Under the pieces are notes generated by a model, which worked only from the letters and a program-made list of their open reading frames with translations, was not told the origin of the DNA and searched no databases. A program made the position numbers and the translations under genes. Positions 1 through 6,125 of a stretch of 7,978 nt of DNA are shown here, one piece after another. The first letter of the stretch is position 1; every line of letters begins with the position of its first letter. Origin of the DNA: JACPNA01 sp964429715 (GTDB lineage: Archaea; Nanobdellota; Nanobdellia; Woesearchaeales; GW2011-AR9); assembly GCA_964429715.1 (NCBI GenBank), contig CAYSCV010000064.1:1-7978 (forward strand), in the 5' to 3' direction.

Positions 1-1136
1 TATTGAGCAATGGCTAATGAAGCAGTAAGTCCAGGGGAATCTGCTAGAATATGAAATGCGTTTTTGTATTTGTGGTCTTGTTCGATTACAAAGTCGCTGT
101 AGTTGTTGATTTTTGCTTGAATTCCCACTTGATCAGGTTGGAGGTCTTCTTCTTGTACTGAAGGAAAATAATTATGAAGGGTTTGGATGAATTCTTGCGG
201 TGTTTTTTTTGTGTGAGGGGTGTTTGGAATGTGGGAAGTGGTGAGGGGGCCGACTAAGACAGTGTTGCCAAGGGTGATTGTGCCGTCTGGCTGCATATCA
301 AATGTGGGGGTGAGATGGTTGCCTAATGCATATTTTTGTTTATGATATTCGTTGTACATGCCGGGGATTGGTTGGGGAACGGGATAGACGTTGAGGCCGG
401 ACATGTTGAGATCTGGTCTTGTGGTTTTGTTGAATTTCATATATTCGCCGCGAGTGGGGCTGATGAGGTAGGGAAAATTTGGGTTGATCATTTTGCCAAT
501 TGAGGTGGCGTTGAGGCCGGCGGTGTTGATGAGGAGGTTTGTTTCGAATTGGACTGGTTCTTTTTGAGTGTTGAGATTGAGGATGAATGATTTTTCTGTT
601 GGAAGGATGGATGTGACTGTGTGCTTTGAGAGAATGATGCCGTCGTTTTGTTTTACAAGTTGTTCTAGTTTTTTGCAATAGGATGCGGCGTCGATGATGC
701 CGGCGGATTGAATACGGAGTGCGGCGATGCCTCGGACATTTGGTTCAAAATCTGTGATTTGAGGGGGAGAAAGCATGTTCATATTGAGAACATGATTTTG
801 CATGGCACGTTGGAAGTAATGACTCAGAATATCTAATTCTTTGTGATTGGTAGCGATGATGAGTTTGCCGGTTACTTTGCACGCGATGTGGTGCTCTTTG
901 GCGAATTCTTTGAGTTGGCTATTGCCCCGTACGCATAATTTTGCTTTCAGAGAATTGGGTGTATAGGCCCAGCCAGAATGGAGAACGCCGGAGTTGTGGG
1001 TGGATTGTTCTTCTCCTAACCGAGCGTTTTTTTCTAGAATGACAATAGATTTTTTGGGATACGCGTTTGTGAGGTAGTAGGCTGCGGCAAGGCCGATGAC
1101 GCCGCCGCCGATGATGGTGATGTCGATTTGGTCCAT
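1..1136 (-). CDS. lhgO: FAD-dependent oxidoreductase, L-2-hydroxyglutarate oxidase/dehydrogenase family (C-terminus cut off by window edge)
   Basis: The reading frame runs from ATG at 1136 to the window edge, giving 378 visible residues with no stop. The N-terminus MDQIDITIIGGGVIGLAAAY is a Rossmann dinucleotide-binding fold (GGGVIG), followed by a charged strand end (VILEK) that would hold the FAD ribose. Residues near 46-70 carry HNSGVLHSGWAY and SLKAKLCV, which closely match the HNSGVIHSGIYY and SLKAKLCV signature I recall for human L2HGDH. Later motifs also fit the family: AGLNATSIGKM, SPTRGEYMKF, NVYPVPQP, and a C-terminal DSPGLTASLAIAQ FAD-contacting segment. The expected reaction is oxidation of L-2-hydroxyglutarate to 2-oxoglutarate with electrons passed to FAD and then an unknown acceptor. 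The substrate is inferred from the family; a related 2-hydroxy acid is possible. Probably only about 15-25 residues are missing. A TATA-like box lies 25.5 bases before the ATG, so the mRNA is probably leaderless. Confidence 0.85.
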   Translation of the reverse strand, partial: MDQIDITIIGGGVIGLAAAYYLTNAYPKKSIVILEKNARLGEEQSTHNSGVLHSGWAYTPNSLKAKLCVRGNSQLKEFAKEHHIACKVTGKLIIATNHKELDILSHYFQRAMQNHVLNMNMLSPPQITDFEPNVRGIAALRIQSAGIIDAASYCKKLEQLVKQNDGIILSKHTVTSILPTEKSFILNLNTQKEPVQFETNLLINTAGLNATSIGKMINPNFPYLISPTRGEYMKFNKTTRPDLNMSGLNVYPVPQPIPGMYNEYHKQKYALGNHLTPTFDMQPDGTITLGNTVLVGPLTTSHIPNTPHTKKTPQEFIQTLHNYFPSVQEEDLQPDQVGIQAKINNYSDFVIEQDHKYKNAFHILADSPGLTASLAIAQ

Positions 1137-1157
1137 TCAAAATGATTTTAGAGGGGG

Positions 1158-1165
1158 TTTTAAAA
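1158..1165 (-). promoter_or_regulatory. TATA-like box for the L-2-hydroxyglutarate oxidase gene
   Basis: TTTTAAAA is centred 25.5 bases upstream of the A of the ATG at 1136. That is the spacing expected for an archaeal TATA box if transcription begins at the start codon. No Shine-Dalgarno sequence lies between the box and the ATG. Confidence 0.55.
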
Positions 1166-1190
1166 GGGTTGTGGAAGAGAGAGAATGTAG

Positions 1191-1205
1191 AAAAAACAAA
1201 AATAA
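1191..1205 (-). terminator. Poly-T terminator after the M1 aminopeptidase gene
   Basis: On the minus strand the sequence reads TTATTTTTGTTTTTT, beginning about 9 bases after the aminopeptidase stop codon (1214-1216). Archaeal RNA polymerase terminates at such T-rich tracts without needing a hairpin. It sits just upstream of the next gene's TATA-like box, so the two genes are probably separate units. Confidence 0.5.
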
Positions 1206-1213
1206 TTATAATT

Positions 1214-3730
1214 CTATTTTATCTTATTCTTTTCCAAAAAATTGATAATAACATCAATGCGTTCAAGTGTTTGGGTAATGGCCATTTTCATGTCGTCGCG
1301 TTGATGTTGTTTTTGTGCAAAGAATTCTTTGATTTCTTGCTGCTCTTTTTTGTTGTCAGTGCCAGCAAGATTTTGGACAAAGTGGGGAAGCATATGGGTG
1401 CCAGAGGAGTACTTTTTCATTAACGCAGGCCAGTGTTGTTTTGTCCATGACCAGATGAATGTACAGGTAGGGTTGCCAGAGAGACTTAAAGGGATGACGT
1501 AGGAATCTTGCAGACGAACGGTTGAGGTCATAGAAATGTTGAGGGCATGGTGTTGTAATTCTGTTGAGGAAAACATGGATAAAGCACGAAGGAGGCGGCG
1601 TTGTTCTTCAGGAAGCGGTTCTTTTTTATATTTCTCTAAAATATAATTGAATGTGTCTTCTTTGCCACGCCAGGCGGCAAGGTTATAGATTGCGCTTTTG
1701 ATATTTGGATCAAGATTGTTTTTAGTTTTGAGTTGGTGGAATAGATCAGATGCTTTTTGTAAAGTGGGTTTATCATTTGCTAGACCTAATGCAAAAATAG
1801 TCATAGAACGCAGCATTGTTTGGGTGTTTGGTTCAGTCTTTTTACGATCCCAGCCGAGTTGTTGGAGAAGTTTGTTATGGAACGTAAGGGAGAGTTTCTG
1901 AAGTTTGGAAAAAGCGGTTTTTTTGTTGTAGGTTAAACGAAATAATGAACTGAGATGGATTGAAATACTGGAGTTTAAAGGGTATTGAGCGTCAAGGTAA
2001 TATTGTTCAATGAATTGAAGGTAGTCATTTAAAGAGTATTTACCTTGGATGGTTAACGCAAATAAATCGTTTTCGATACCGGCGGCGTCAAGGGTTGAGA
2101 TGGTTTTTTGTTGGATGGCAATGCCAAGTTGTTTTAATGTGGAAGAGTCATAGGCGACGCGATAAAAGCCGTCTTGTTTGGCGTTGAGTTTAATCCATGG
2201 TGAGGATTCTTTTATCGTTTGGTTTTTTGCAGAGAGGAGAATGGTTTTAGTGGTATTTTCGGCGGTTTGATAGACAATAGGAATCAACCATTGTTGGGGA
2301 AATGTTTTATGTTTTAATGTGAAGCGCTGTTGGGTGAGTTCGTAGCCTCCTTTTGTTTTTTTTACGCTAACTAAAGGATAGCCAGGGAGAGTGATCCAGC
2401 GATGGACCATGGAGGTGAGATTCTTTTTTTGGGAGGTGTGTTGAAGTTCGGTCCATAAATCAAATTTAGTGGCGTTTTTGTAGGAGTATTTTTGTAAATA
2501 TTTTGTTAGACTTTCTTGAAATGTGGTTTCACCGACAAAATGTTCCAACATATGCAAGACACTGCCACCTTTATCGTAACTAATGTGATCGAAAATTTCA
2601 TCGACTTCACCGGGTGTATTTACTTTGACGTTGATGGGATGAGTGGAGATTAATTGATCTGCAGAGAGGGCGTTACAAATAGTGTCTTCAAAGTATTGCA
2701 AGGGCAATTCCCATTCAGGAAAAGAATCATGAACCGCTTTATAGCTCATGAATGTGGCGAAGCTTTCGTTTAACCACAGGTCATCCCACCATTGCATGGT
2801 GACCAAGTTGCCAAACCATTGGTGAGCTAACTCATGAGCAACGGTGATGGCGATGTTTTGTTTGACGACAACAGAGGTATGTTCATCGCCTAAGAGAGCT
2901 ATCTCTCGAAACGTGATGGCGCCCCAGTTTTCCATGGCGCCAGAGGCAAAGTCGGGAATGGCAAGCATATCTAATTTTGGAAGAGGGTAACGAATTTGGA
3001 AATATTTTTGGAAGTAGTCGAGAAATATTTTTGTGTAGTGCAAAGAGAGGTCGGCGTATTTGATTTTGTCAGGAGTGGTATACACGCGGATGTCAACGTT
3101 ATTTAATTTTGTGGCTTTGGAGAGGAAGTTGCCAATGCCAAGGTATAAGAGGTAGGTGGACATTTGGGGAGAGGTTTGGAAGATGACTTGTTTTTTGTTT
3201 TGTCCCAGTTGAATTTCTTTTTTAATTGGCATATTACTAATAACTGTCAGTGGTTTTTCTGTGGTGATTGAGACGTCAAAGGTTGCTTTAAAAAAAGGTT
3301 CGTCGAAGCAGGGGAACGCGGCGCGGGCGTTGGCGGCTTCGAATTGGGTTGTGAGCATATATTCTTGTTTGTTGTTTTGAGTGTAGGAGCTGCGATAAAA
3401 GCCATACATCTGGTCGTTATGGTTGCCTTGGTAATCAATGATTACGGTTGCGGGGCCTTTGAGGGATTTAGGGAGGGTGAGCTGCAATTCTTCTTTGGGT
3501 TCGTTGACGTGAATTTGAGGTTCGTAGGTTATTTTGTTGTGAATGAGCTGGACGTTTTTGATGGTTAATTCTTTGGTGTGCAGGGTTATGAGTTTGATTG
3601 CTTTTTGGAGTGTTACAGAGATAGTGGCTTTGCCTTGATAAGTAAATGTGGAGAAGTTGGGTGCGAATTCCAACGCATAATGAGAAGGAATAGCGTTGAA
3701 ATTGATGGTTGTTTGAGGAAATTTGGGCAT
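1214..3730 (-). CDS. M1-family zinc aminopeptidase (PepN / tricorn-interacting-factor type)
   Basis: This complete 838-residue protein is of usual M1 length and removes N-terminal amino acids from peptides, probably finishing cytosolic protein breakdown after the proteasome. The zinc site is HExxH-x18-E: H299, E300, H303 and E322, within HELAHQWFGN and WLNES. The substrate-binding GAMEN motif is intact at 264-268. Y385 in SYDKGGSVLHM fits the transition-state tyrosine, and TQFEAANARAAFPCFDEP at 128-145 is the conserved N-terminal segment contributing to the S1 pocket. Approximate domains are a beta-saddle (10-195), a thermolysin-like domain (196-443), a beta-sandwich (450-530) and an ERAP1-like helical C-terminal domain (540-835). 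No signal peptide or membrane segment is visible. The ATG at 3730 begins just before the expected domain start and has a TATA-like box 25.5 bases upstream. Substrate preference cannot be read from the sequence. Confidence 0.96.
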   Translation of the reverse strand: MPKFPQTTINFNAIPSHYALEFAPNFSTFTYQGKATISVTLQKAIKLITLHTKELTIKNVQLIHNKITYEPQIHVNEPKEELQLTLPKSLKGPATVIIDYQGNHNDQMYGFYRSSYTQNNKQEYMLTTQFEAANARAAFPCFDEPFFKATFDVSITTEKPLTVISNMPIKKEIQLGQNKKQVIFQTSPQMSTYLLYLGIGNFLSKATKLNNVDIRVYTTPDKIKYADLSLHYTKIFLDYFQKYFQIRYPLPKLDMLAIPDFASGAMENWGAITFREIALLGDEHTSVVVKQNIAITVAHELAHQWFGNLVTMQWWDDLWLNESFATFMSYKAVHDSFPEWELPLQYFEDTICNALSADQLISTHPINVKVNTPGEVDEIFDHISYDKGGSVLHMLEHFVGETTFQESLTKYLQKYSYKNATKFDLWTELQHTSQKKNLTSMVHRWITLPGYPLVSVKKTKGGYELTQQRFTLKHKTFPQQWLIPIVYQTAENTTKTILLSAKNQTIKESSPWIKLNAKQDGFYRVAYDSSTLKQLGIAIQQKTISTLDAAGIENDLFALTIQGKYSLNDYLQFIEQYYLDAQYPLNSSISIHLSSLFRLTYNKKTAFSKLQKLSLTFHNKLLQQLGWDRKKTEPNTQTMLRSMTIFALGLANDKPTLQKASDLFHQLKTKNNLDPNIKSAIYNLAAWRGKEDTFNYILEKYKKEPLPEEQRRLLRALSMFSSTELQHHALNISMTSTVRLQDSYVIPLSLSGNPTCTFIWSWTKQHWPALMKKYSSGTHMLPHFVQNLAGTDNKKEQQEIKEFFAQKQHQRDDMKMAITQTLERIDVIINFLEKNKIK

Positions 3731-3750
3731 AAGGGAAGGAACTTTTTTTT

Positions 3751-3760
3751 GTTAATAAAT
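3751..3760 (-). promoter_or_regulatory. Proximal TATA-like box for the M1 aminopeptidase gene
   Basis: The minus strand reads ATTTATTAAC, centred 25.5 bases before the A of the ATG at 3730. This fits leaderless transcription. A similar box lies 42 bases further upstream, so which one is used is uncertain. Confidence 0.5.
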
Positions 3761-3792
3761 GTTTGGATTGATTGGGGTTTGTGAGGAGTATG

Positions 3793-3802
3793 GTTTATAA
3801 AT
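3793..3802 (-). promoter_or_regulatory. Distal, alternative TATA-like box for the M1 aminopeptidase gene
   Basis: The minus strand reads ATTTATAAAC, differing from the proximal box at one position. It is the better match to an archaeal TATA consensus, but would start transcription near 3772, giving a leader of about 40 bases. It may be a second promoter or a chance AT-rich match. Confidence 0.35.
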
Positions 3803-3850
3803 GAATTTAGGAAGAGAGGGGTGGAATTGTGATGTTTTAGCACAATAATG

Positions 3851-3858
3851 TATTTATA
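3851..3858 (+). promoter_or_regulatory. TATA-like box for purF
   Basis: TATTTATA is centred 26.5 bases upstream of the ATG at 3881, consistent with an archaeal promoter giving a leaderless or near-leaderless transcript. A short GAGG at 3873-3876 could act as a weak Shine-Dalgarno, but it is only 4 bases from the ATG. Confidence 0.5.
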
Positions 3859-3880
3859 GCGTTTTTAGTGTTGAGGAAGA

Positions 3881-5293
3881 ATGAGTGAGGTTCTGGAACA
3901 TAATTGTGGATTAGTGGTTGCACATACATTGCATGATGCGTATGCGATGATTCAGGATTTACAGCATCGAGGAAGGGATGCGGCGGGGATTGCAGCGATT
4001 GGGGATAGAAAATTGGATGTGATTAAATGGGTGGGATCCGTAAAAGCAGTAGCATTGAGCAGCTTAGAGGATATATTTCCAAGTTCAAATTATCATACCT
4101 ATATGGCGCATGTGAGATATAAAACAAAAGGGGGAGATGGGGATTTGCTTAAAAGTGCGCATCCGCAGACGATAGGAGGTATTGAAGAATATCATGGGAG
4201 TCATGTTATTATTCGTGATTGTGATTTTGTGGCGGTTCATAATGGCCAAGTAGAGGAAAAGTATTTTAGCACAATAGATAAAAAGATGTTACGCACAGAG
4301 TGTGATACGGAGGCATTATTGCATTATTTTGCGCAACAGGGAGAATTTGAATTTTTAAAGACTATTCCTGGATCATACACGATTGCGGTGGCACAGCGAG
4401 ATCGGGCAGGGGTTATGGTGATGAGAGATAGGACGGGCATAAAACCGGGGGTGTTAGGAGAAAAAGATGGAAAAGCAGTGATTGCGTCGGAAGATATTGC
4501 GTTACGAAAAAATGGAGCGGTTCTCAAACGAAATTTAATACCAGGATCGGTTTATTATTTAACGCCAACGGGAATTGCGCAACGAAGGCAAGTGGTTGAA
4601 CCGGATTTATCGTATTGTTTCTTTGAACATAATTATTTAGGGCATCGAGATTCAATTACGAATGGGGTAAGTATTAATGAATTACGGATGATTCTTGGGG
4701 AGATTGCAGCAGAAGAGTGTTGTCCTGAAGGAATTGATGTGGTGACTTGGGTGCCAAATTGTCCGGAAGCGGCGGCAGATGTCTTTGCGGAAAAAATAGG
4801 AAAAAATGCTACTTCGGTTTTTTATAAGTTAGATGAAGTACGTTCTTTTATGGAATCAAGTCAAGAGAAAAGAGAGGCGGCCATTGATGAGAATTTATTT
4901 TTATTGCCAAGAATGAAAGAGAGGTTGAAGGGGAAACGAGTTGTGGTGATTGATGATAGCACGGTACGAGGAACTGTTATTCGCAGAGTGCAACATTTAT
5001 TATATAAGGAGGTAGAGGTGGCGCAAGCCTATGTGATTAATTATACGCCTCCTATTGGTATTGTAGGAGAAGATGGGGTTGCGCGAGGATGTATGTTTGG
5101 GGTTAATATGCCTCCAGATAAAACTAATTTTATCGCGCGAGGAAGAACGCAGGAAGAAATATCCCGCGAAGCGGGGATCCAGGTGCGATATATTTCATTA
5201 GAAGGAATGTTAAAAGGTTTTCAACGAGCAGGGATACCAGCACAACATTTATGCACGTATTGTATTGGGGGGAAGCATCCGTTTGAGCGTTAA
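3881..5293 (+). CDS. purF: Amidophosphoribosyltransferase (glutamine PRPP amidotransferase), divergent
   Basis: PurF makes 5-phosphoribosylamine from PRPP and glutamine, the first committed step of purine synthesis. The protein has 470 residues, usual for the family. The N-terminal Ntn glutaminase domain (9-235) has C9 as the likely nucleophile after an 8-residue propeptide (MSEVLEHN), LQHRGRDAAGI at 27-37, R79-Y80, N121-G122 and D142. The phosphoribosyltransferase domain has the PRPP loop VVVIDDSTVRGT at 354-365 and RSF followed by SSQ (321-328). C246, C404, C458 and C461 align by context with the four [4Fe-4S] ligands of the Bacillus subtilis enzyme, so an iron-sulfur cluster is likely. Oddities are RYKTKGG for the usual RYSTxG, RDS for PDS at 256-258, and VPNCPEA (291-297) where most PurFs have VPDSGxxA. 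GlmS is excluded by the PRPP loop and the absence of sugar-isomerase domains. No other pur gene is in the window. Confidence 0.92.
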   Translation: MSEVLEHNCGLVVAHTLHDAYAMIQDLQHRGRDAAGIAAIGDRKLDVIKWVGSVKAVALSSLEDIFPSSNYHTYMAHVRYKTKGGDGDLLKSAHPQTIGGIEEYHGSHVIIRDCDFVAVHNGQVEEKYFSTIDKKMLRTECDTEALLHYFAQQGEFEFLKTIPGSYTIAVAQRDRAGVMVMRDRTGIKPGVLGEKDGKAVIASEDIALRKNGAVLKRNLIPGSVYYLTPTGIAQRRQVVEPDLSYCFFEHNYLGHRDSITNGVSINELRMILGEIAAEECCPEGIDVVTWVPNCPEAAADVFAEKIGKNATSVFYKLDEVRSFMESSQEKREAAIDENLFLLPRMKERLKGKRVVVIDDSTVRGTVIRRVQHLLYKEVEVAQAYVINYTPPIGIVGEDGVARGCMFGVNMPPDKTNFIARGRTQEEISREAGIQVRYISLEGMLKGFQRAGIPAQHLCTYCIGGKHPFER

Positions 5294-5300
5294 ATGCACT
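5289..5300 (+). repeat. 12-base repeat GTTAAATGCACT, copy 1, at the purF stop
   Basis: GTTAAATGCACT overlaps the TAA stop of purF and leads directly into a T run. An identical 12-mer sits just after the exonuclease stop at 5938-5949. About two chance 12-mer matches are expected in a window of this size, so only the matched position at two gene ends makes it notable. Confidence 0.3.
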
Positions 5301-5305
5301 TTTTT
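5300..5305 (+). terminator. Short poly-T terminator after purF
   Basis: Six T residues follow the purF stop codon by about 7 bases. This is compatible with archaeal T-tract termination but short. A small inverted repeat, TAGAG-AGA-CTCTA (5307-5319), follows the tract rather than preceding it, so it is not a bacterial intrinsic terminator. Confidence 0.4.
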
Positions 5306-5338
5306 GTAGAGAGACTCTAGTTTAGACAAAAGAAATTC

Positions 5339-5346
5339 TTATAAAG
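5339..5346 (+). promoter_or_regulatory. TATA-like box for the DnaQ-like exonuclease gene
   Basis: TTATAAAG is centred 26.5 bases upstream of the ATG at 5369, matching the spacing seen at the other gene starts. It indicates that the exonuclease has its own promoter rather than depending on purF. It also favours the ATG at 5369 over the TTG three bases earlier. Confidence 0.6.
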
Positions 5347-5368
5347 CAGTTCTTTTTGATTCTTTTTG

Positions 5369-5929
5369 ATGTACACGGTGGTAGATATTGAGACGACAGG
5401 GCTTTCGAAGAATTATCATCAGATTACAGAGATTGCGGCGGCAAGGATTCGTAATGGGAAGATTGCGGAGTCGTTTGAGACTTTAGTGAATCCGCAGGTG
5501 CGGATACCTTCGTTTATTACAAAGTTGACAGGGATTTCTGATGCGATGGTGAAGGATGCGCCAATGATTAATAAGGTGCTGCCGGGGTTTGTGGATTTTT
5601 TAGGTGATGATGTGTTTGTTGCGCATAATGCGACGTTTGATTATGGATTCTTAGAACATAATGCTCGGGTGCATGGGCATCGGTTGGAAGGAGAGCGGTT
5701 GTGTACGCGAAAGCTGGCAAATCGGTTATTTCCGGAGTTGCCGCGCAAACGGTTATCGGATTTATGCGGACATTTGAATATTACGAATATGCGAGCGCAT
5801 CGAGCGATGGGAGATGTGCAGGCAACGGCATTGGTGTTTAATGAGATGCTTGCGATATTGCAGTCGAGAGGGATTAGTGAGGTTTCTGAGGTGTTGAAAT
5901 TTGAGCGGACGAGCGGGAGAAGGGTGTGA
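5369..5929 (+). CDS. DnaQ-like DEDDh 3'-5' exonuclease
   Basis: This 186-residue protein is a single exonuclease domain of the DNA polymerase III epsilon/RNase T superfamily, which removes nucleotides from 3' ends with two metal ions. All five catalytic residues are visible: D6 and E8 in VVDIETTGL (ExoI), D91 in HNATFDYGFL (ExoII), and H144 and D149 in HRAMGD (ExoIII, DEDDh type). TKLTGISDAMV at 51-61 is the usual LTGI segment. About 25 residues follow the core and show no extra domain or polymerase-binding module that I recognise. The ATG at 5369 is preferred: a TTG at 5366 would add one residue, but the TATA-like box is better spaced for the ATG, and no Shine-Dalgarno is present. Possible roles are proofreading, repair or RNA end trimming; the sequence does not choose between them. 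It faces the transketolase operon convergently. Confidence 0.92.
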   Translation: MYTVVDIETTGLSKNYHQITEIAAARIRNGKIAESFETLVNPQVRIPSFITKLTGISDAMVKDAPMINKVLPGFVDFLGDDVFVAHNATFDYGFLEHNARVHGHRLEGERLCTRKLANRLFPELPRKRLSDLCGHLNITNMRAHRAMGDVQATALVFNEMLAILQSRGISEVSEVLKFERTSGRRV

Positions 5930-5937
5930 GATATTTT

Positions 5938-5949
5938 GTTAAATGCACT
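5938..5949 (+). repeat. 12-base repeat GTTAAATGCACT, copy 2, after the exonuclease stop
   Basis: This copy is identical to the 12-mer at the purF stop and begins 9 bases after the exonuclease stop codon. It is followed by a mixed pyrimidine-rich stretch (AATTTCTCTT), a weak candidate termination region for the plus-strand gene. Confidence 0.3.
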
Positions 5950-5958
5950 CAATTTCTC

Positions 5959-5981
5959 TTATTGACTGCCATTATCAATAA
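5959..5981. repeat. Small inverted repeat in the convergent intergenic region
   Basis: TTATTGA (5959-5965) and TCAATAA (5975-5981) are perfect 7-base complements around a 9-base loop. The AT-rich stem is weak. It lies between the convergent exonuclease and transketolase operon ends, where it could help 3'-end formation on either strand, but there is no T run directly after it on the plus strand. Confidence 0.3.
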
Positions 5982-5997
5982 AAAATAAATATAATCT

Positions 5998-6013
5998 AAA
6001 AAAACAAAAAAAA
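5998..6013 (-). terminator. Strong poly-T terminator of the transketolase / microprotein operon
   Basis: On the minus strand, eight T, one G and seven T follow the microprotein stop codon (6017-6019) after only 3 bases, with a further T-rich stretch about 15 bases on. This is the strongest T tract in the window and fits archaeal termination. Its position right after the 29-codon frame supports that frame as the last gene of the operon. Confidence 0.65.
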
Positions 6014-6016
6014 TAT

Positions 6017-6106
6017 TTAACATTCACAACAAATTTTACACTGTTCACAGCCACTACAAGGGTCGCCTTTATTCATGGCTTCACCACAGCCTGCGCATTC
6101 ACTCAT
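6017..6106 (-). CDS. Cysteine-rich microprotein, 29 residues, probable metal binder, function unknown
   Basis: The frame encodes 29 residues beginning MSECAGCGEAMNKGD and ending KICCEC. Eight are cysteine (positions 4, 7, 17, 20, 23, 26, 27, 29), in the pattern C-x2-C-x9-C-x2-C-x2-C-x2-CC-x-C. The upstream GGAGGTGATT is an almost perfect complement to the 3' end of 16S rRNA, 7 bases from the ATG, and the stop is followed at once by a strong poly-T tract. These signals make it a convincing gene despite its size. Its gap to the transketolase C-subunit gene is 19 bases, so it should be cotranscribed as the last gene. The CxxC ladder suggests binding of zinc, another soft metal or an iron-sulfur cluster; the first half (CAGCG...GDPCSGC) resembles a zinc ribbon and the second half resembles a metallothionein. 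I do not recognise a named family. Confidence 0.75.
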   Translation of the reverse strand: MSECAGCGEAMNKGDPCSGCEQCKICCEC

Positions 6107-6108
6107 GG

Positions 6109-6118
6109 AATCACCTCC
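6109..6118 (-). promoter_or_regulatory. Strong Shine-Dalgarno sequence for the cysteine-rich microprotein
   Basis: The minus strand reads GGAGGTGATT, pairing with the AUCACCUCC of the 16S rRNA 3' end, with 7 bases between GGAGG and the ATG at 6106. It is the only strong ribosome binding site in the window. This fits a gene internal to an operon in an organism whose first genes are leaderless. Confidence 0.8.
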
Positions 6119-6125
6119 GTTTTAT

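Noticed and set aside
340..1140. Minus-strand frames at 340-678 and 919-1140 in another register of the oxidoreductase gene
   Set aside because: Their products are dominated by His, Arg, Pro and Ser, as expected from reading C-rich coding sequence out of frame. The true frame over the same region encodes a well-matched flavoenzyme.
1142..1423. Plus-strand frame of 93 residues opposite the end of the aminopeptidase gene
   Set aside because: It lies mostly antisense to a certain gene, has a low-complexity hydrophobic product (many F, L, I), and shows no motif. It is a shadow of the A/C-rich minus-strand coding sequence.
3247..3843. Frames at 3247-3438, 3344-3568, 3578-3784 and 3613-3843 overlapping the aminopeptidase start and divergent promoter region
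   Set aside because: They overlap the certain M1 aminopeptidase coding sequence or its promoter and have no recognisable domain.
3881..5293. GlmS or another glutamine amidotransferase instead of PurF
   Set aside because: The C-terminal half has the PRPP loop VVVIDDSTVRGT and PurF-type cysteines, with no sugar-isomerase domains.
5300..5319. Bacterial-type intrinsic terminator after purF
   Set aside because: The small inverted repeat TAGAG/CTCTA follows the T run instead of preceding it, and its 5-base stem is too weak.
5366..5368. TTG as the exonuclease start
   Set aside because: The next codon is ATG, and the TATA-like box spacing (26.5 versus 23.5 bases) matches the other genes only for the ATG.
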